Shown one piece after another: positions 11,586 through 27,446 of a DNA stretch of 64,000 bases. Positions within the stretch are counted from its first letter, which is position 1, and each line of letters begins with the position of its first letter. Source of the DNA: Macrobrachium rosenbergii (Eukaryota > Arthropoda > Malacostraca > Decapoda > Palaemonidae). The DNA lies in the NCBI RefSeq assembly GCF_040412425.1, contig NC_089744.1, forward strand, positions 28,116,001 to 28,180,000. The letters run 5' to 3'. The notes beneath the pieces were generated by a model. The model saw only the letters and a list, made by a program, of their open reading frames with translations. It was not told the origin of the DNA and searched no databases. Both the position numbers and the translations under genes were made by a program.

Positions 11586-12760
11586 TGATTGTTATAATGG
11601 ATGATTTAAGACCGCGTCTGCGGAAGTGTACCATGAAGTTTTGGAAGTGGAAGATGAAGCGTGCATTGGTTAATTTGCATATAGATCCCTTACCTCCCAC
11701 GTTTGCACCATGGGTGATAAATCAATCACGCTGGACTTACTCTGAATTAACGTCGTTCTTTAGTTATACCAAAAGACTTTTCACAAATCATTTACTTCCT
11801 CTTCTCAATCTCCGAATCTCCCTTTATGACCTCTAATCACCCATTTGTTTAAAACTGCGTTATGAGATCTTCTGTGATCTCACTTAATCTCACTTAATAC
11901 CCCTCATTTCGGGGAATCTTTCCCTCCGTGGTTTTTGGGACATCACAATTCTTTATGTCACTGAAGAGCTAATTCCTTCACAGTAAGCAATGTAATGCTA
12001 CTTCTCTTCGGTGTCGAATGTACACATATTTCTCACCACAATGTGTTTTTTGTAGAACTGAATGTGGAACAGAAATTTACAGAAAATTTGTTCTTGACAT
12101 TTTTCTTGTCCATCAGATGTATGTGTACGTGCAATTCTTTTTTTTATTTTTGCGTTTTATTTGGCTCTATTTTCTTATACAAATCCATGAGCTCACGTCT
12201 GGCGGAAATGGCCTAAAACCCACTGAACTTCCATAAATAAAAAAAAAAAGAAAAAGAGGAAGCAAGCACTTTCAGTTGGTAAGAATGAACTCATCTTTTT
12301 TACTCTTGAATTATTTTTACTCGGGTTCAGTACGTGCAATTCACGTCGGTAACATCTGACCTTTCACCTCTCTAGGACACTATTTCGTGACGTTAAAATC
12401 ATAATGATTATTTTTCTTAAATCAAAGAACTTCATCGAAAGTTTAAGTACAACTTCGATCAGCTTTTTTGGGAGGAATTTGAAAAGGAGTATCCACAATA
12501 TTTCTGAGGACTTGAAGTGAAGTTAGAATAATTTCCTAAACAATAAACAACATCATGGTAAATCATTAAAAACACAAACAGTGCTGAAAGAGAATATGGC
12601 TTTTTCCCTCTCGGGGTGGTGCAGACTCGGGCTTTCATTACTGGATTGCATACAAGAGATTTTTCACATGCTTTTGAAAACGGCTTCTGCATAAGCTCAA
12701 GTTAAACAATTAGTATTTTAGCATCCAAAGAAATTTCTGAGGAAAACAACATACGCAAAT

Positions 12761-12763
<3 letters not shown>
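11585..12763. other. AT-rich DNA, no gene seen
   Basis: Only short open frames without recognisable motifs. Confidence 0.5.

Positions 12764-12819
<56 letters not shown>
12764..12819. repeat. (CT)n microsatellite
   Basis: About 27 CT units. Confidence 0.97.
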
Positions 12820-12821
<2 letters not shown>

Positions 12822-13044
12822 CTTTAATGCACTTTACGCTTTTAACTAATTTATGGAATTAAATATTATTACCTTATATAGGACGTATATTCATACCCAA
12901 AACATATAAAAGCTCCCTCAGGCCCAAATTGGAATAACTTCAAAAGTCATTAAGAATAAAGAAAAAAATTGAAGACTCCCTCTGAAACTAGAGCTCTATT
13001 AACTAACATTTTCCTGTAACTGTCCCTTTTTCCTTTTTCTAGTT

Positions 13045-13440
13045 TTCTATAAAAGAAAACTATTGTACTGGTCTTGTCTTTCCGTCCGCACTTTTTCTGT
13101 CCGCCCTCAGATCTTAAAAACTACTAAGGCTAGAGGGCTGCAAATTGGTATGTTGATCATCCACCCTCCAATCATCAATCATACCAAATTACAACCCTCT
13201 AGCCTCAGTAGCTTTTATTCTATTTAAGGTTAAAGTTAGCCATAATCGTGCTTCTCGCAACGATATAGGACAGGCCACCACCGGGTCGTGATTTAAGTTT
13301 CATGGGCCGCGGCTCACACTGCATTATACCGAGATCACCGAAAGATAGATCTCTTCTCGGTGGCCTTGATTATACGCTGTAGCGGCTGTACAGAAAACTC
13401 GATCGCGCCGCAGAAACCTCAGCGCAATTTTTACTTGTTT
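13045..13440. mobile_element. hairpin-rich dispersed repeat, possible MITE-like
   Basis: GC-richer segment from about TGTCTTTCCGTCCGCAC to CGCAATTTTTACTTG. It contains a clear inverted repeat: 13121-13152 (CTACTAAGGCTAGAGGGCTG...) pairs with 13180-13211 (...CCCTCTAGCCTCAGTAG). A second palindrome is built on ACCGAGATCACCGAAAGAT and CTCGGTGGCC near 13340-13365. I recognise the wording as a widespread decapod repeat; its class is unknown to me and no transposase is present. Confidence 0.6.
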
Positions 13441-14004
13441 TTATTTTGTTGATGCTAGGAGCAAAGGGAAACGCCCGTCATTCCATTAATCGTTATATTG
13501 CAGTGTCGATAACAAATTATAAATTAATTCTTTACTTTCCTGTTTTTCGTAAAGTCCAACAGACGGGAAATGTAATTGCTTCAGGCATCGTAGGGGTAAG
13601 GTGAAGAAATATAGCAAATAATGTTTTAAATTTCAATATATTTTCTCCAAATGAGTTTTACTGTGATCAGTTGCAACTGAATCGTTTTTCTGCAAGAGAC
13701 GAGAAAAGCCAGAGCGTTCTCTTTTTCGTCGTTGATAAACAGGTGGACAGGTAACAGGGGAGAGTTGCGCCTGGGGTTAAGTGTCACAACAAAAGATGCC
13801 ATGCAAATTGAACATTCAAACTGAAGTAAACAGAGAAATATGACCAGAAAAACATCAGACAAATGAGTATTGCCTCCCCAAATCTCTTATATACAACAAC
13901 GGTAACTGTTCATTATTATTTCGGAAACGAAAAGGCTGAAAGATTCAACGTGCCTCATTTAGCTTCAACAAAAAAAAAAAATTTCACAGCACTAGCGATA
14001 AATA

Positions 14005-14007
<3 letters not shown>

Positions 14008-14089
<82 letters not shown>
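14008..14089. repeat. (GA)n microsatellite
   Basis: About 41 GA units. Confidence 0.97.
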
Positions 14090-14091
<2 letters not shown>

Positions 14092-15200
14092 TACATTTCT
14101 CCAAAGTACAGCAGATCTTCAGATCCTCGGACATTTCCCTTCCACTTCTTCTCTCTCGGTTCTTTTCGTTGGGACTTGACTAATTAAGACTCATTTCACG
14201 ATAATACCATGACAACTTCATCCAGCTGGGCCGAGAAAGATACAAAATCAAAGCCTTGTAGAGGTCTTTAGAGTAATATGAAAACCAAATATATCCGCCC
14301 ATTCTTTACTCATTTTAAGTATTTATATATCACGCTCTCTAGCTTATTAAATAAAATCTTTCGTCCTTTCACTAAACACTAAATCTATTCCAGGCCACTT
14401 GAGCACAGAACAGCGTGGGAGGGACATGGTCGTCATCTGTTACAGCTAGGTAACAAACATACTTTATCTGATGACGCCAAGGTTTCCAGGAAGGGATTTC
14501 AAGACTGACAAATCGCCTTAGCCTTAACATCGCATCAATTCACCTACCGATAAGTTCCAAATGATCTCTTTAAATAAAATGACCACGAGGTCAGTATGCC
14601 AGTCAACAAAATCACAAATTTAAGAGTTTTTTTTTATTTTGTTTTAATATGCAAAAAAAAAGTGATCATTACCCTGCAATATCGGAGAGTAGTCTGGGAA
14701 TTAAAGAGCATAAAAACAATATGGGGGGGGGATACCATTAAGTGGGAAGATATTGAAACGTTTGGAAAACATTAAGGATAGACGGAAAAAAGGAATGAAC
14801 GATTCTTATGAGTATTTGTTGCCAAAGTAATGGACTAACATAACGCTTATTTTCAATCACCGCCGCGTTCATTCGGTATTAACTGAACCAGGGTGAACCC
14901 CATGCAGGTTTCCTCCTGCTTCCTGAATAGGAATACCTTCCGTTCAAACACTTCCACCAGCCTATCAACTTCCATTTTTTTTAGGTGATCTGGCAAGACA
15001 AAACACTATCCATCTTTCCATTTATAATCTAACAAGGGTCCCCCAGCTGACCCAGTGACCTTATCTTTGAATTTCGCCTTTTGAAAAGCAACTAAATTTC
15101 GGTGTCCTTGATTTTCGCCCAGCTTTCATTCTCCTTCTCATATTTAATGCTCAGCGGTTCCTTATCTAATTGCCTTTTTTATAGTTTACATTCATGGCCG
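14090..15200. other. unique DNA, no gene seen
   Basis: No recognisable feature; a G8 run lies near 14723-14731. Confidence 0.5.
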
Positions 15201-15212
15201 CATTTTCATCTC

Positions 15213-15530
15213 TCACTCGAAATTTGAAATATTATTCACTCTTCTTTCATCTGTTCTATATTGATATACAGTGTAACGAACTCTTTTCATCTCCAACATT
15301 TTTCCAAAGACTTTCAACATTTCATCATCTAACTTTGCATTCAAATAATCAACCTTTCTCATCTCCACAGCTTCACCAGGCACTGATTTACAGCCCACAG
15401 AATATATCCCTGTCACTATAATTTTTTTTTCAGTCCAGGCTCATAAAGATTTACTTTTGCAACCTTTTTCCATCCACTGCAATTTTACCCTTACAATCCT
15501 TTGAGCAGCCGTCCTCTGGTAAATAAAACG
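15213..15530 (-). other. unrecognised coding-like fragment
   Basis: The minus frame from about 15420 to the stop at 15213 reads VTGIYSVGCKSVPGEAVEMR, then RKVDYLNAKLDDEML and RYTVYQYRTDERRV, a mixed, low-bias composition unlike the surrounding simple-repeat frames. Upstream, [20 protein letters not shown] (to about 15456), then in a shifted frame [11 protein letters not shown], look like part of the same decayed frame. I cannot assign a family. It may be the remnant of a transposon protein or an exon. It abuts the TA array at 15541. Confidence 0.35.
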
Positions 15531-15540
15531 GCTTAAAGTT

Positions 15541-16045
<505 letters not shown>

Positions 16046-16109
16046 ATACACTAGCTGACTAACCCGGTGCTGACTGGGAAAACTCTGAAGGACTTAGAAA
16101 AATTTCCCT

Positions 16110-17275
16110 GAAAGTCCTTGTACTGACTGTCCCTTTTATCCAGGAATTACTATGCTGACTGTCCCCTTTATCCAAATATTACTGTGCTGACTGTCCCATT
16201 TATCCATATAATACTATGGTGACTGTCCAGGAATTACTGTACTGTACTGACTGTCCCTTTTATCCAGGAATTACTGTACTCACTGTCCCTTTTATCCAAA
16301 CATTACTGTTCTAACTGTCCCATCTATCCAGATATTACTGTGGTAATTATCCCATTTATCCAGGTATTACTATGGTGACTGTCCCTTTTATCCATGTATT
16401 ACTGTTCTGACTGTCCCATTTATCCAGGTATTACTGTACTGACTGTCCCTTTTATCCAAATATCACTGCAGTGATTGTCCAATTTATCCAGGTATTACTG
16501 TGGTGACTGTCCCTTTTAATCTGGTATTACTGCAGTGACTGTCCCTTTTATCCAGGTATTACTGTTCTGACTGTCCCATTTATCCAGGTATTATTGTGCT
16601 GACTGTCCCTTTTATCCAAGTATTACTGTTCTGAATGTCCCTTTTATCCAGATATTATTGTGGTCACTGTCCCTTTTATCCAGGTATTACTGTGGCGACT
16701 GTCCCTTTTATCCAAGTATTACTATACTGTCTGCCCCATTTAGCCAGGTATTATTGTGTTAACTGTCCCTTTTATCCAAGTATTACTGTGGTGACTGTCC
16801 ATTTTATCCGGACGTTACTGTGGTGACTGTCCTCCAGGTACTGCTGTGGTGACTGTCCCATTTATCCAGGCATTACTGTGCTGTCTGTCCCCTTTTATCC
16901 AGGTATTACTGTACTGACTGCCACTTTTATCCATGTATTACTGTGGTAACTGTCCCATTCATCCAGGTATTACTGTACTGACTGTCCTTTTATCCAGGTA
17001 GTATTACTGTGGTGATTGTCCCATTTATCCAGATAATACTGTTCTGTCTGTCTCTTTTATCCAGGGATTACTATGGTGACTGTCCATTTTATTCAGGTAT
17101 TACTGTGGTGACTGTCCAATTAATCCAGACATTGCTGTGGTGAGTGTCCCCCAGGTATTACTGCAGTGGCTGTCCCTTTTATCCAGGTATTACTGCACTG
17201 ACAGTCCCTTTTGTTCAGGTATTACTGTGATTACTGTTCATCTTATTCAGATATTAATATGGTGACGGTCCCATT
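16110..17275. repeat. 32-bp minisatellite, about 36 units
   Basis: Unit of 32 bp built on TTTTATCCAGGTATTACTGT then GGTGACTGTCCC. Units vary at GTG/TTC/TAC before the GACTGTCC block, and some are shortened. Lies inside the composite element. Confidence 0.93.
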
Positions 17276-17520
17276 CACCCACCACTAAACCTAAACACAC
17301 CCACCCCACCTAACTGAAATGTCCCCACTAAACCTAAGCACACCCCCTACTAACCTAAGCACACCCCCTACTAAACCTAATCACACCCCTGCTAAACGTA
17401 AATACATCCCACTAAATCTAAACACACGCACCCGCCCGCTAAACCTAAATACACCCCTACTAAACCGAAACACACACAGCCAGTAAACCTAAATACACCG
17501 CCTACTAAACCTAAACACAA
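17276..17520. repeat. about 22-bp minisatellite
   Basis: Degenerate units around CCACTAAACCTAAACACAC with a variable C-rich spacer. About eleven units, G-poor on this strand. Confidence 0.88.
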
Positions 17521-17858
17521 ACCTTGATACAGAATTATGAATCACAGGAAAGAAAAGCTTTTTCAATAATATTTCTATGGTATCGAGTAGATGAAATGAG
17601 GTATGATAAAGCCGTAGAGTTTATTTACCACATTAGTTACTAAGTCTATGGGCAGCACCAGCCCCGTTCCATGGAAAGGGAAGGGGAATGGGGGAACGGG
17701 AAGGGGGTACGGGTTTGGAACCTACCTTATTATTCAAGTTGGGTCAAATGATGGCCACTTGCCAAATTTTGTCTAGATCGGTCAAGCAGTTCGGATTTCT
17801 ATAGCGCACAAAGTTGCAAACATACATACATACAAACAGACGCACATACAAACATTCA

Positions 17859-17989
<131 letters not shown>

Positions 17990-18360
17990 TTAAACCGTTT
18001 CACTTACCAAGGAAGACTTTTCAAAGCGTGTTTTGAACTTGACCTATTTTTAAATTTTTTTAAAGTCCCAAATCAATTGAAAGACAAACATTTTTTTCAG
18101 AATTTTATTTTTTCCTGGCTTTCGTGAAGTTTGAGAGCATCCTAGCTTAGGAGTGGGTGATTATTTGCACCCAAATATATCTTTGACCTGAGCACCCTTT
18201 TTTTTTAGGTCAGGTCCATTCAAAGGGCAGCATTTTATTTTCAGGCTACAAACCAAAAATCTTTTTACTTTGATTTTGACGAAAAAAATGAAAGGTATAC
18301 ATTTACGTGCAATTACGTTATGTAGTCAGTGGCGGATGGTATTTTCCGTTCGTGAGAACA

Positions 18361-18363
<3 letters not shown>

Positions 18364-18430
<67 letters not shown>
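18364..18430. repeat. (CT)n microsatellite
   Basis: About 33 CT units. Confidence 0.97.
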
Positions 18431-18431
<1 letters not shown>

Positions 18432-18844
18432 TTATTTTAGATACGAGAATGAAAAAGAAACCTGAACAAGTTCTGCCCTGTATTTCTTCACACTATTTCG
18501 ACGTCGTGATAAAGAAGCCTTGAGTTTGATGAGAACCTTAATATTCAGGACTCAAACTCTATAGAGTCTTCACTTAGTCTCGAGTTTAAGAGACATTTCA
18601 GGCCAAAGTTTCAAGACAAGATCATTCTAAGGACCTGAAATTTAGCTGTGATTTCAACGTTGTGACCACTGTTAGGAGAGCTTTCGTGTGAATTTATTTT
18701 TGAGAGTGAAAAAAACACAAACAATTACATACAGTTATGTAATTATCCTTTGCACAGTTATGTGATTATATGTTGTGCCATTATTATTCCTAGCCAAGCT
18801 GCAACCCTAGTTAGAGAAGCATAATAGCCCCTGAAGGAAAACAA

Positions 18845-18981
<137 letters not shown>

Positions 18982-19394
18982 TACGTATAATCTAACAGTA
19001 GAATACTACAAACTTATGTGTTTTTATTAAACTATTCTCAAGGAAACTTCAACAATATTGGAATTTTTCTGTTTTATCTAACTATGAAATGTTAATTTGA
19101 GGCATTATTTTTCGACCTTTCTAACATGCAAACTTCACGAAGATATTCTTTCTTCGCTAAAAACACTAAGAAACATTTTGTGACCTAACTCTTCTATTTC
19201 TAGCAAGATATAATGGGAAAATTTTCCTCAGCTGTTTATAGAAAATTTTCTAAAATGCTCAAAATACTCTAAGCAGGGTTCATCAATTTTAAATGAGGAA
19301 GCAAAATCCTTATAACTATTATTTCACCTCATAAGTTCAAGCGAAGATGAAACGCATTACTACTCTAAAACAACTTCCCTTGTATTTTATTAAT

Positions 19395-19543
19395 TCGCTT
19401 TTCTTTTCTAAAATCTGATCTCTTCTTTCTGAATTTCTTATTACCTTCTGTTACTTTTTTCAAATGAACACCATATTTTTTGGAAGTTGAATATCAAGGC
19501 AAAGACCCCTCTGGGCTTGTTCTGTATGAATAGGGTTCACCTT

Positions 19544-19641
<98 letters not shown>
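19395..19641 (+). mobile_element. repeat family C, 3' end with (AAT)n tail, copy 1
   Basis: Shares CTGATCTCTTCTTTC, TTACCTTCTGTTACTT, GAACACCATATTTTTTGGAA, GGGCTTGTTCTGTATGAATA and GGGTTCA-CTTCTGAATAATAAT with copies at 60290 and 62490. The body always ends in CTGAATAATAATAAT, so the AAT array (19548-19641) is the element's own tail, as in a LINE or SINE with a microsatellite tail. No reverse transcriptase is present nearby. Confidence 0.78.
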
Positions 19642-19642
<1 letters not shown>

Positions 19643-19695
19643 TTGAGAGTGACTAAAACCATCATTTCCTTCACCGTCCAGTAGTCATGTTAAAC

Positions 19696-19697
<2 letters not shown>

Positions 19698-19730
<33 letters not shown>
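19698..19730. repeat. (GA)n microsatellite
   Basis: About 16 GA units. Confidence 0.97.
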
Positions 19731-19733
<3 letters not shown>

Positions 19734-20293
19734 AAATGTATAAACTCAGTCATATCAGGTCTTTCTAATCTCCAATATAATTTTCTCTAGGGGTCTATGC
19801 CTGATAAGCCGGCCTATTAAGATTAAAAAGTCTTCGTTCCTTCGTCATCTCAGAATGTTAATGAATCAGCTGTTTAAGTCATTCTTTTCTTATATGAGAT
19901 CGTGGAAACCTATCTGGTTTTATAAATCGCATCCTGTAATACCGGTTCCGTCTTCGTCAATGAGTAGATTTGTACCTGTCAAACGTACTTCATCCTCTTG
20001 TTCTACTCCCTCACCCTAAAAAGTAAATCTAATTTTTTATTGGAAAAACAATGAAATTACGAACATTTAAAATGACCTGGGATAACAATCGTGTTACTGA
20101 GTAAAGAATACAACCAATTTAGTTTCTAGATTTTTAATCAGTCATAACATACACCTTCAGTAAGGGCTGACATCTGTAACTCAGCAACCCCTGAATGGTC
20201 TTATATCAATTTTTACATGTGATATGTTAATTAAAGAATTCTGCTTGAGTGGTTTTGAAAAAGTGAGTGAACTGTTAATAATAATATTACTAA

Positions 20294-20598
<305 letters not shown>

Positions 20599-20639
20599 TG
20601 CATACATGTACTGTACATAGATACGCCGTACAGTATTAG

Positions 20640-21524
20640 CAGTTAAAATGCATCCACTTAAAATCGCTGTGGTACAGATCATAAAACCAGTTCGCTATCA
20701 GTTTTCACTGTTACGTTAAAATATGCGACACGGACATTAATGGGGACTTTTCCTGCTTATAACTGTAGGAGTGGCCCGCCATTTGTTAATTAAACACAGA
20801 TCACCCAAGAAATTTAATTATTCAATGGCATTTACTGCAGCAGTAAGGTATGCGTCATACGTACCTTCATTTGTACCAACAAGCAAGGTACACCGTTTAA
20901 AGACAGCAGCAATCACTGGTAGAACTTTGGCATTAACTTCAAATTCATCAAGACAGAAATGTTTATTTGTTTATTTTATACTCAACAGTTATATCTGCGC
21001 AGTAAACATATTCATCTACTTTTATGCAAAGTGAAGCCGATTATTTGAATACACATTTACCACAGAACATCAGTGTACGTGGAACAAAAAAAAAAAAATC
21101 ATATGAGATCGTATAAAATAAGCAACGCCTTTATCTTTTTACACAGCCAGTTTACCTTTGCGTAAGAGCAAAGTATGAACATTAAATATCTTTAAATAAA
21201 GAAGAAAAATCAAAACATTTTCAAATCACCAGTGATTTAAGCCACGATATAAACTACACGCCTCATGAGACCGAATCTAAGTCTTTCCTTTCTGTGGAGA
21301 TATGTTTTGATCTGAGCCCCTTCCCCCTTCCCCCGTAATAATCGGCGCATAAAAAGAAAAGATTCGGGACCTTGTCACAATGACCGTGTTTTGGACGGGC
21401 CCAAAAATTCCGCCTGTCTACGCGAAGACAGATGGCGAACCGTTGCAGTTTTCTTTCTTGCTCGGATTAAGCCGAGTGACAGGTGGACAAAGGGAAAACC
21501 TTTCAACGGGAAAAATAAGGCCAA

Positions 21525-21527
<3 letters not shown>
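20640..21527. other. unique DNA, no gene seen
   Basis: A frame of 87 codons at 20771-21034 has no recognisable motif. No splice-flanked exon is evident. Confidence 0.45.
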
Positions 21528-21555
<28 letters not shown>

Positions 21556-21558
21556 ACA
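21528..21558. repeat. (CAA)n microsatellite
   Basis: About ten CAA triplets. Confidence 0.9.
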
Positions 21559-21659
21559 GAAGTATTACCGGCTACAAAAGTATATTTTTAAACTCTTTGT
21601 CGAGATGAAGGGTTTGACAGCCAGTGTCATGCGGAATAATAGATTTCTAGGGAAATATG

Positions 21660-21949
<290 letters not shown>

Positions 21950-21950
<1 letters not shown>

Positions 21951-23135
21951 ATTCACTATCGCAGAACTGAACAGCCTTAGACCGGGTATTCACTATGAAG
22001 TTTACCTCTCATTTCTTCCGTCAGTTCATCGAAACTGACGTTAAAACTTTCGTGTAGACGGCAGTTTATGGGCAGTCAGTCCACTCACCAGAACGGTTGA
22101 ACTGATGGAATCACCTAGAGTTCTTCCGACCGACTGACAGGTATATTGCATGTGTGGACAGGTAAGCAACGATTTCGCGAGTCTGTCGCTGGATTTCATC
22201 CAGGAAGGATCTCAACCACTTTGATCAAAATATGAATAAATTATGTATAGGCCTAATTTATTTCATTGTAGACTCTTCAGCGCTATTTGTAGGCCGTTAT
22301 GAGTCCAAACCATATATTAAAAATTTAAAACAATGTTTCCATGTGATACAAACAATTTGGTATAGGCCTAGACCAATGTCTTGACTTTTTAGAATAGGTG
22401 TTACTATAATGAAAGTAACTTCACTGTCCATTTCATAAAAAACTGAACCAACCCCCAGGTTCTAATTTAAACTCATACATTAATACTGTATGAGGATATA
22501 CGTCTTTTTTAATAAGAAATATTTAGACCTTTTTGCTTGTTTCCTATTATTAATTGAATTGCCGCAGCAGCTAGTCTCCCACCTCTTCATCAGATTAAGA
22601 AAAAAGTGGCAAAACATTTTCCAATACAACTAACTTCAACTTGTGATACGTATACTTTATATTAGTTTTAGGGCCGTTTTTAAAATAACAATAAATTACA
22701 ACTGACACCAAATTCATTAACTTAGCATTAAGTATAAACTTGCGCGGAGCCGTAGAAAAAATTACTATATCAACCCGATCACTTCGTACCTTTGGTGATG
22801 GCGTAATCAGGTATTATACACAAAAACATTCCTTTTGTGGAAGAATATAATGCAAACGGTTATTGTTTTGAATAAGTACACGCTGATAAAATATAGAAAT
22901 GAATATATACCATTCTAACAAACAACTGTCAACAATAATTTTACTGTAATGATTACACCAGCAAAAGGTGGGAATTGACGGGTAGTCCAGTCTTTCTGTT
23001 CAAGGGTTGATGTGGTTGCCAGACGTCACAGTGTGTAAATGACAGATTTAAATTTAGACAATCTTTTAGTCGGTGTTTGCTCTTAAATCCTGTTAGGTAT
23101 TAAATATAAATGGGGTTTGTAGATGGAGGGTGGTT
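21950..23135. other. unique DNA, no gene seen
   Basis: No recognisable coding or RNA feature. Confidence 0.5.

Positions 23136-23181
<46 letters not shown>
23136..23181. repeat. (GA)n microsatellite
   Basis: About 23 GA units. Confidence 0.97.
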
Positions 23182-23184
<3 letters not shown>

Positions 23185-23539
23185 CAGGCGTACGTTTCCA
23201 CCTGCCTTAGTTGTTGGCAAATCGCCTAATAATTAACATTTTTCCAACCTCACTTAAACCAACTTTATTATAACTAAATGTCACCGTAACGTCACGAAGC
23301 AGTCGCTATAACGTTTCGAAGGTAAAAACGAAGAAGAAAAGAACGAATTAATTTGGAAATTCGCACTTGAAAGACCAAAATACATCATCTTGCACGTCAC
23401 ATTGGGCAAGACGAAGTTTAGCAGCTTGTTGCTCTAACACGTAGGGGAAGAAATCCAACTGAGTTTATCGTAGTTTCCAACGTCATTGATTTCAAACAAA
23501 TAAGCCCCTACCCAACTAATGTCCAAATAAAAGGGACAG

Positions 23540-23880
<341 letters not shown>

Positions 23881-24014
23881 TCTGTGTGAGCATGCACATG
23901 TGTTTGTGTGTGAGTTTGTACGTAAAAGGGACGTTGCTTCTTATTCCAAATTCCCCAAGGTCTAATAGATTTCACTGAAACATGACCCTTCCATCGCCGT
24001 GAGGTAGGGATGAA

Positions 24015-24185
24015 GATGGGCTCCCTGGCTAAGTGGTAAAGTGCTCGGCTGACAACTGGTGGGAACAAGTCTGCTCATAGACTCTAGCTCACAGGTCCAC
24101 CAAGCTGTAAATGGGCGCCAGCATTTGCTGAGTTTAAGAAAAAGGGCGTGAGGCTAGCGACCTCACACATGATGACTTGCTGAGA
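24015..24185 (+). mobile_element. tRNA-related SINE, degenerate
   Basis: GGCTCCCTGGCTAAGTGG followed by TAAAGTGCTCGGCTGACAAC resembles a tRNA 5' half, with A box TGGCTAAGTGG at about 24025-24035. The expected B box is missing: GGTGGGAACAAGTCTGC stands where GGTTCGAATCC would be. The body AAGAAAAAGGGCGTGAGGC, GCGACCTCAC continues to about 24185. Confidence 0.55.
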
Positions 24186-24189
24186 AAAT

Positions 24190-25051
24190 ACCCATTCCCT
24201 TTTCTTTCTAAATGATTTAAACATTAAAGATCAAGAATCCATTCCTTTTGGCATGTCAAATCACCCTTAACAAAAATTACAGAAATTCACTTTGATTTGC
24301 TCTTTTTGACAGATGGCAAACATTTTGCAGTGTCCTTGTATATTGGCACTTGTCTATCAACATTCCTATGTGAAAATTTTCTCAATAAATCCATCTACAG
24401 AGCCTATGGCAGGACCTTAAGAGGGCGTTTATATATCACAAATTTTCATTTGGCGATGTTGACAAAACAGCTGAATGTCCAATGTTAAATAGGCAAAATT
24501 CTGTATTCCACTAACTCGCAAATACAAGTTATGAACATGATTTCACTTCTAACGCAGAAGAAAGGTAATTTTAACCTTTAAGCCAGCAGAGTTACTTGCG
24601 ACCATGACTAAATAATATCATTATGAATCATTAATAACTTCAAATATCGTCAACTGAACCTGATACACTGTACAGCCGAACAAAACAGACATATTCCTCT
24701 TATGGGGAATTCTCATACTATGCATCAAGACAAGTTACGCGTAACGAAAGGCACAAAAAGCGAAATATAAAGACGGCAAAAAGTTGCTAAGCATTGCTGA
24801 CTACAGCCCCTGTCAATCACTCACGTCGATGGATTTTTGTTTTTTTAATCTTGCGAGGCGGCGGTGTTTACGATGAGATTCAGGCCTTTTCATTATTCCA
24901 TTTTCCTCACTGCATCCTCTACTCTGATTTGAAAACTCGCCCTACCATTTTTTGTAAGAAAACAGGCTGTATATATCGTATGAGAACAAGATACGCAGTG
25001 CCGTTTCGTTAATTTTTTAATGTTATGCTAAAAAGAGACATTCTTATAAAA

Positions 25052-25053
<2 letters not shown>
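24190..25053. other. unique DNA, no gene seen
   Basis: A pyrimidine tract plus CAG just before 24313 resembles a splice acceptor, but no exon can be supported. Confidence 0.4.

Positions 25054-25122
<69 letters not shown>
25054..25122. repeat. (CT)n microsatellite
   Basis: About 34 CT units. Confidence 0.97.
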
Positions 25123-25125
<3 letters not shown>

Positions 25126-25185
25126 TGATGAACCAGCTACAAGTACTGTAATTGCAGTCATGCGTATATGGTGATGCAGGAACTG

Positions 25186-25445
25186 GAACTGGTATATAAA
25201 ATTTATGCCAGAGGCCGAGCGCTGGGACCTATGAGGTCATTCAGCACTGAAAATAATGTTGAAACAGTTGTTAGGAGAGGGTGAAAAGCACGATGGAAGA
25301 GAGAGAATATGAACGGAGATATAGTAAAAGGAATGAAAGGGGTTGCAGCTAGGGGCCGAAGGGACGCTACAAAGAACCTTAAGTAATGCCCACAGTGCAC
25401 CATATGATATGAGGTGCATTCACAACACTACCAACTCCCCCCACC
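25186..25445 (+). mobile_element. SINE family A, copy 2
   Basis: Matches copy 1 through GGCCGAGCGCTGGGACCTAT, GAATATGAACGGAGATA and GGGACGCTACAAAGAACCTT. It lacks about 40 bp internally (the GAAAGGTTTGAAAGG segment). Flanks TGCAGGAACTG (left) and TGCAGGACTG (right) may be a diverged target-site duplication. Confidence 0.83.
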
Positions 25446-25630
25446 CGCCCTTGCAGGACTGCAAGCAATTCTGTTCAGTGTAAAACTGAGGATGAATTTA
25501 CAAGAGAGGATCGTGAAGCTGAAGCGATTTCTCCTTCAAACATGACGTCGACTTACAAATACATTCCAGAAATTTCGTACGGCTCTTTACGTAAAGCATT
25601 TGAAAATTTCGGGGTCTCCTTGATTCTGCT

Positions 25631-25631
<1 letters not shown>

Positions 25632-25669
<38 letters not shown>
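25632..25669. repeat. (GA)n microsatellite
   Basis: About 19 GA units. Confidence 0.97.
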
Positions 25670-26640
<971 letters not shown>

Positions 26641-26784
26641 TGTACATATACCGTATATATCCACTTAGATGAGAATTACGAGAGGGGAGTTTGGAGATGA
26701 GTGGAGATATGAGGAAGTAAAAGCAACAAAAACGCGGAATTTAAGAGACCTCTTTGCCTAGCACAGCGCTGGAGGCGGTTTTGT

Positions 26785-26841
26785 ATGTGTGTGTATGTAT
26801 ATACATATATATATATATATGTGTATGTATATATTATGTGT

Positions 26842-26925
<84 letters not shown>
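26785..26925. repeat. (TGTA)/(TA)n microsatellite
   Basis: Mixed TGTATG and TA repeats leading into about 37 clean TA units. Confidence 0.95.
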
Positions 26926-26927
<2 letters not shown>

Positions 26928-27446
26928 GTAACGTTAGCTACTTAAGTTTTTTATTTAGCTGCTCCTCTAACGTCAACTTTTGTTTAATAATTACTGTTCA
27001 TTTTCAGAAGTTCTGTTGAGCCTCGAATTCTTGGTTAGAGCTTTTTTTGTTTCGCTTCCCCCGTCGAAGGTTGTTATTTGTTAAGTGGTACTCCGCCCAT
27101 GAAAAGTTCTCTTTACTTTCATGTGCGAGTTTTTCGTTGGCTATATCTTCCGCTTCCTGCCACGTTGGATTGTTTCAGAAGCGACTTATATTCGTCTGAG
27201 AGGACGTCAGATCGCGTTCGGCTCTCCTGTAGAGAAGTTCTGTTTACTTCTGCCTTCAAGTGGGCTTGTCCTCTGTTATTGCGTCATTGTCTTTGGAAGA
27301 TCATCCCTCCCACCCACCCTCCCTTGCGCCTAACCCTTTAGTGCTCTCGTGGCGGTAGGTGTCCCGAGACTATCGTCGTCTCCCACATCCTGAGGAGCTC
27401 TCGTCTCCTGCGTTGTAGGATAAATCCGTTTACTCCAGATCCTCGT

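Noticed and set aside
11479..11700. Poly-Asn/Ile/Tyr frames in AAT arrays
   Set aside because: Direct result of the triplet repeat.
17276..17520. Telomere-like CCTAAA repeats
   Set aside because: CTAAACCTAAACACA units are irregular, embedded in a 22-bp minisatellite and internal to an element; not (TTAGG)n.
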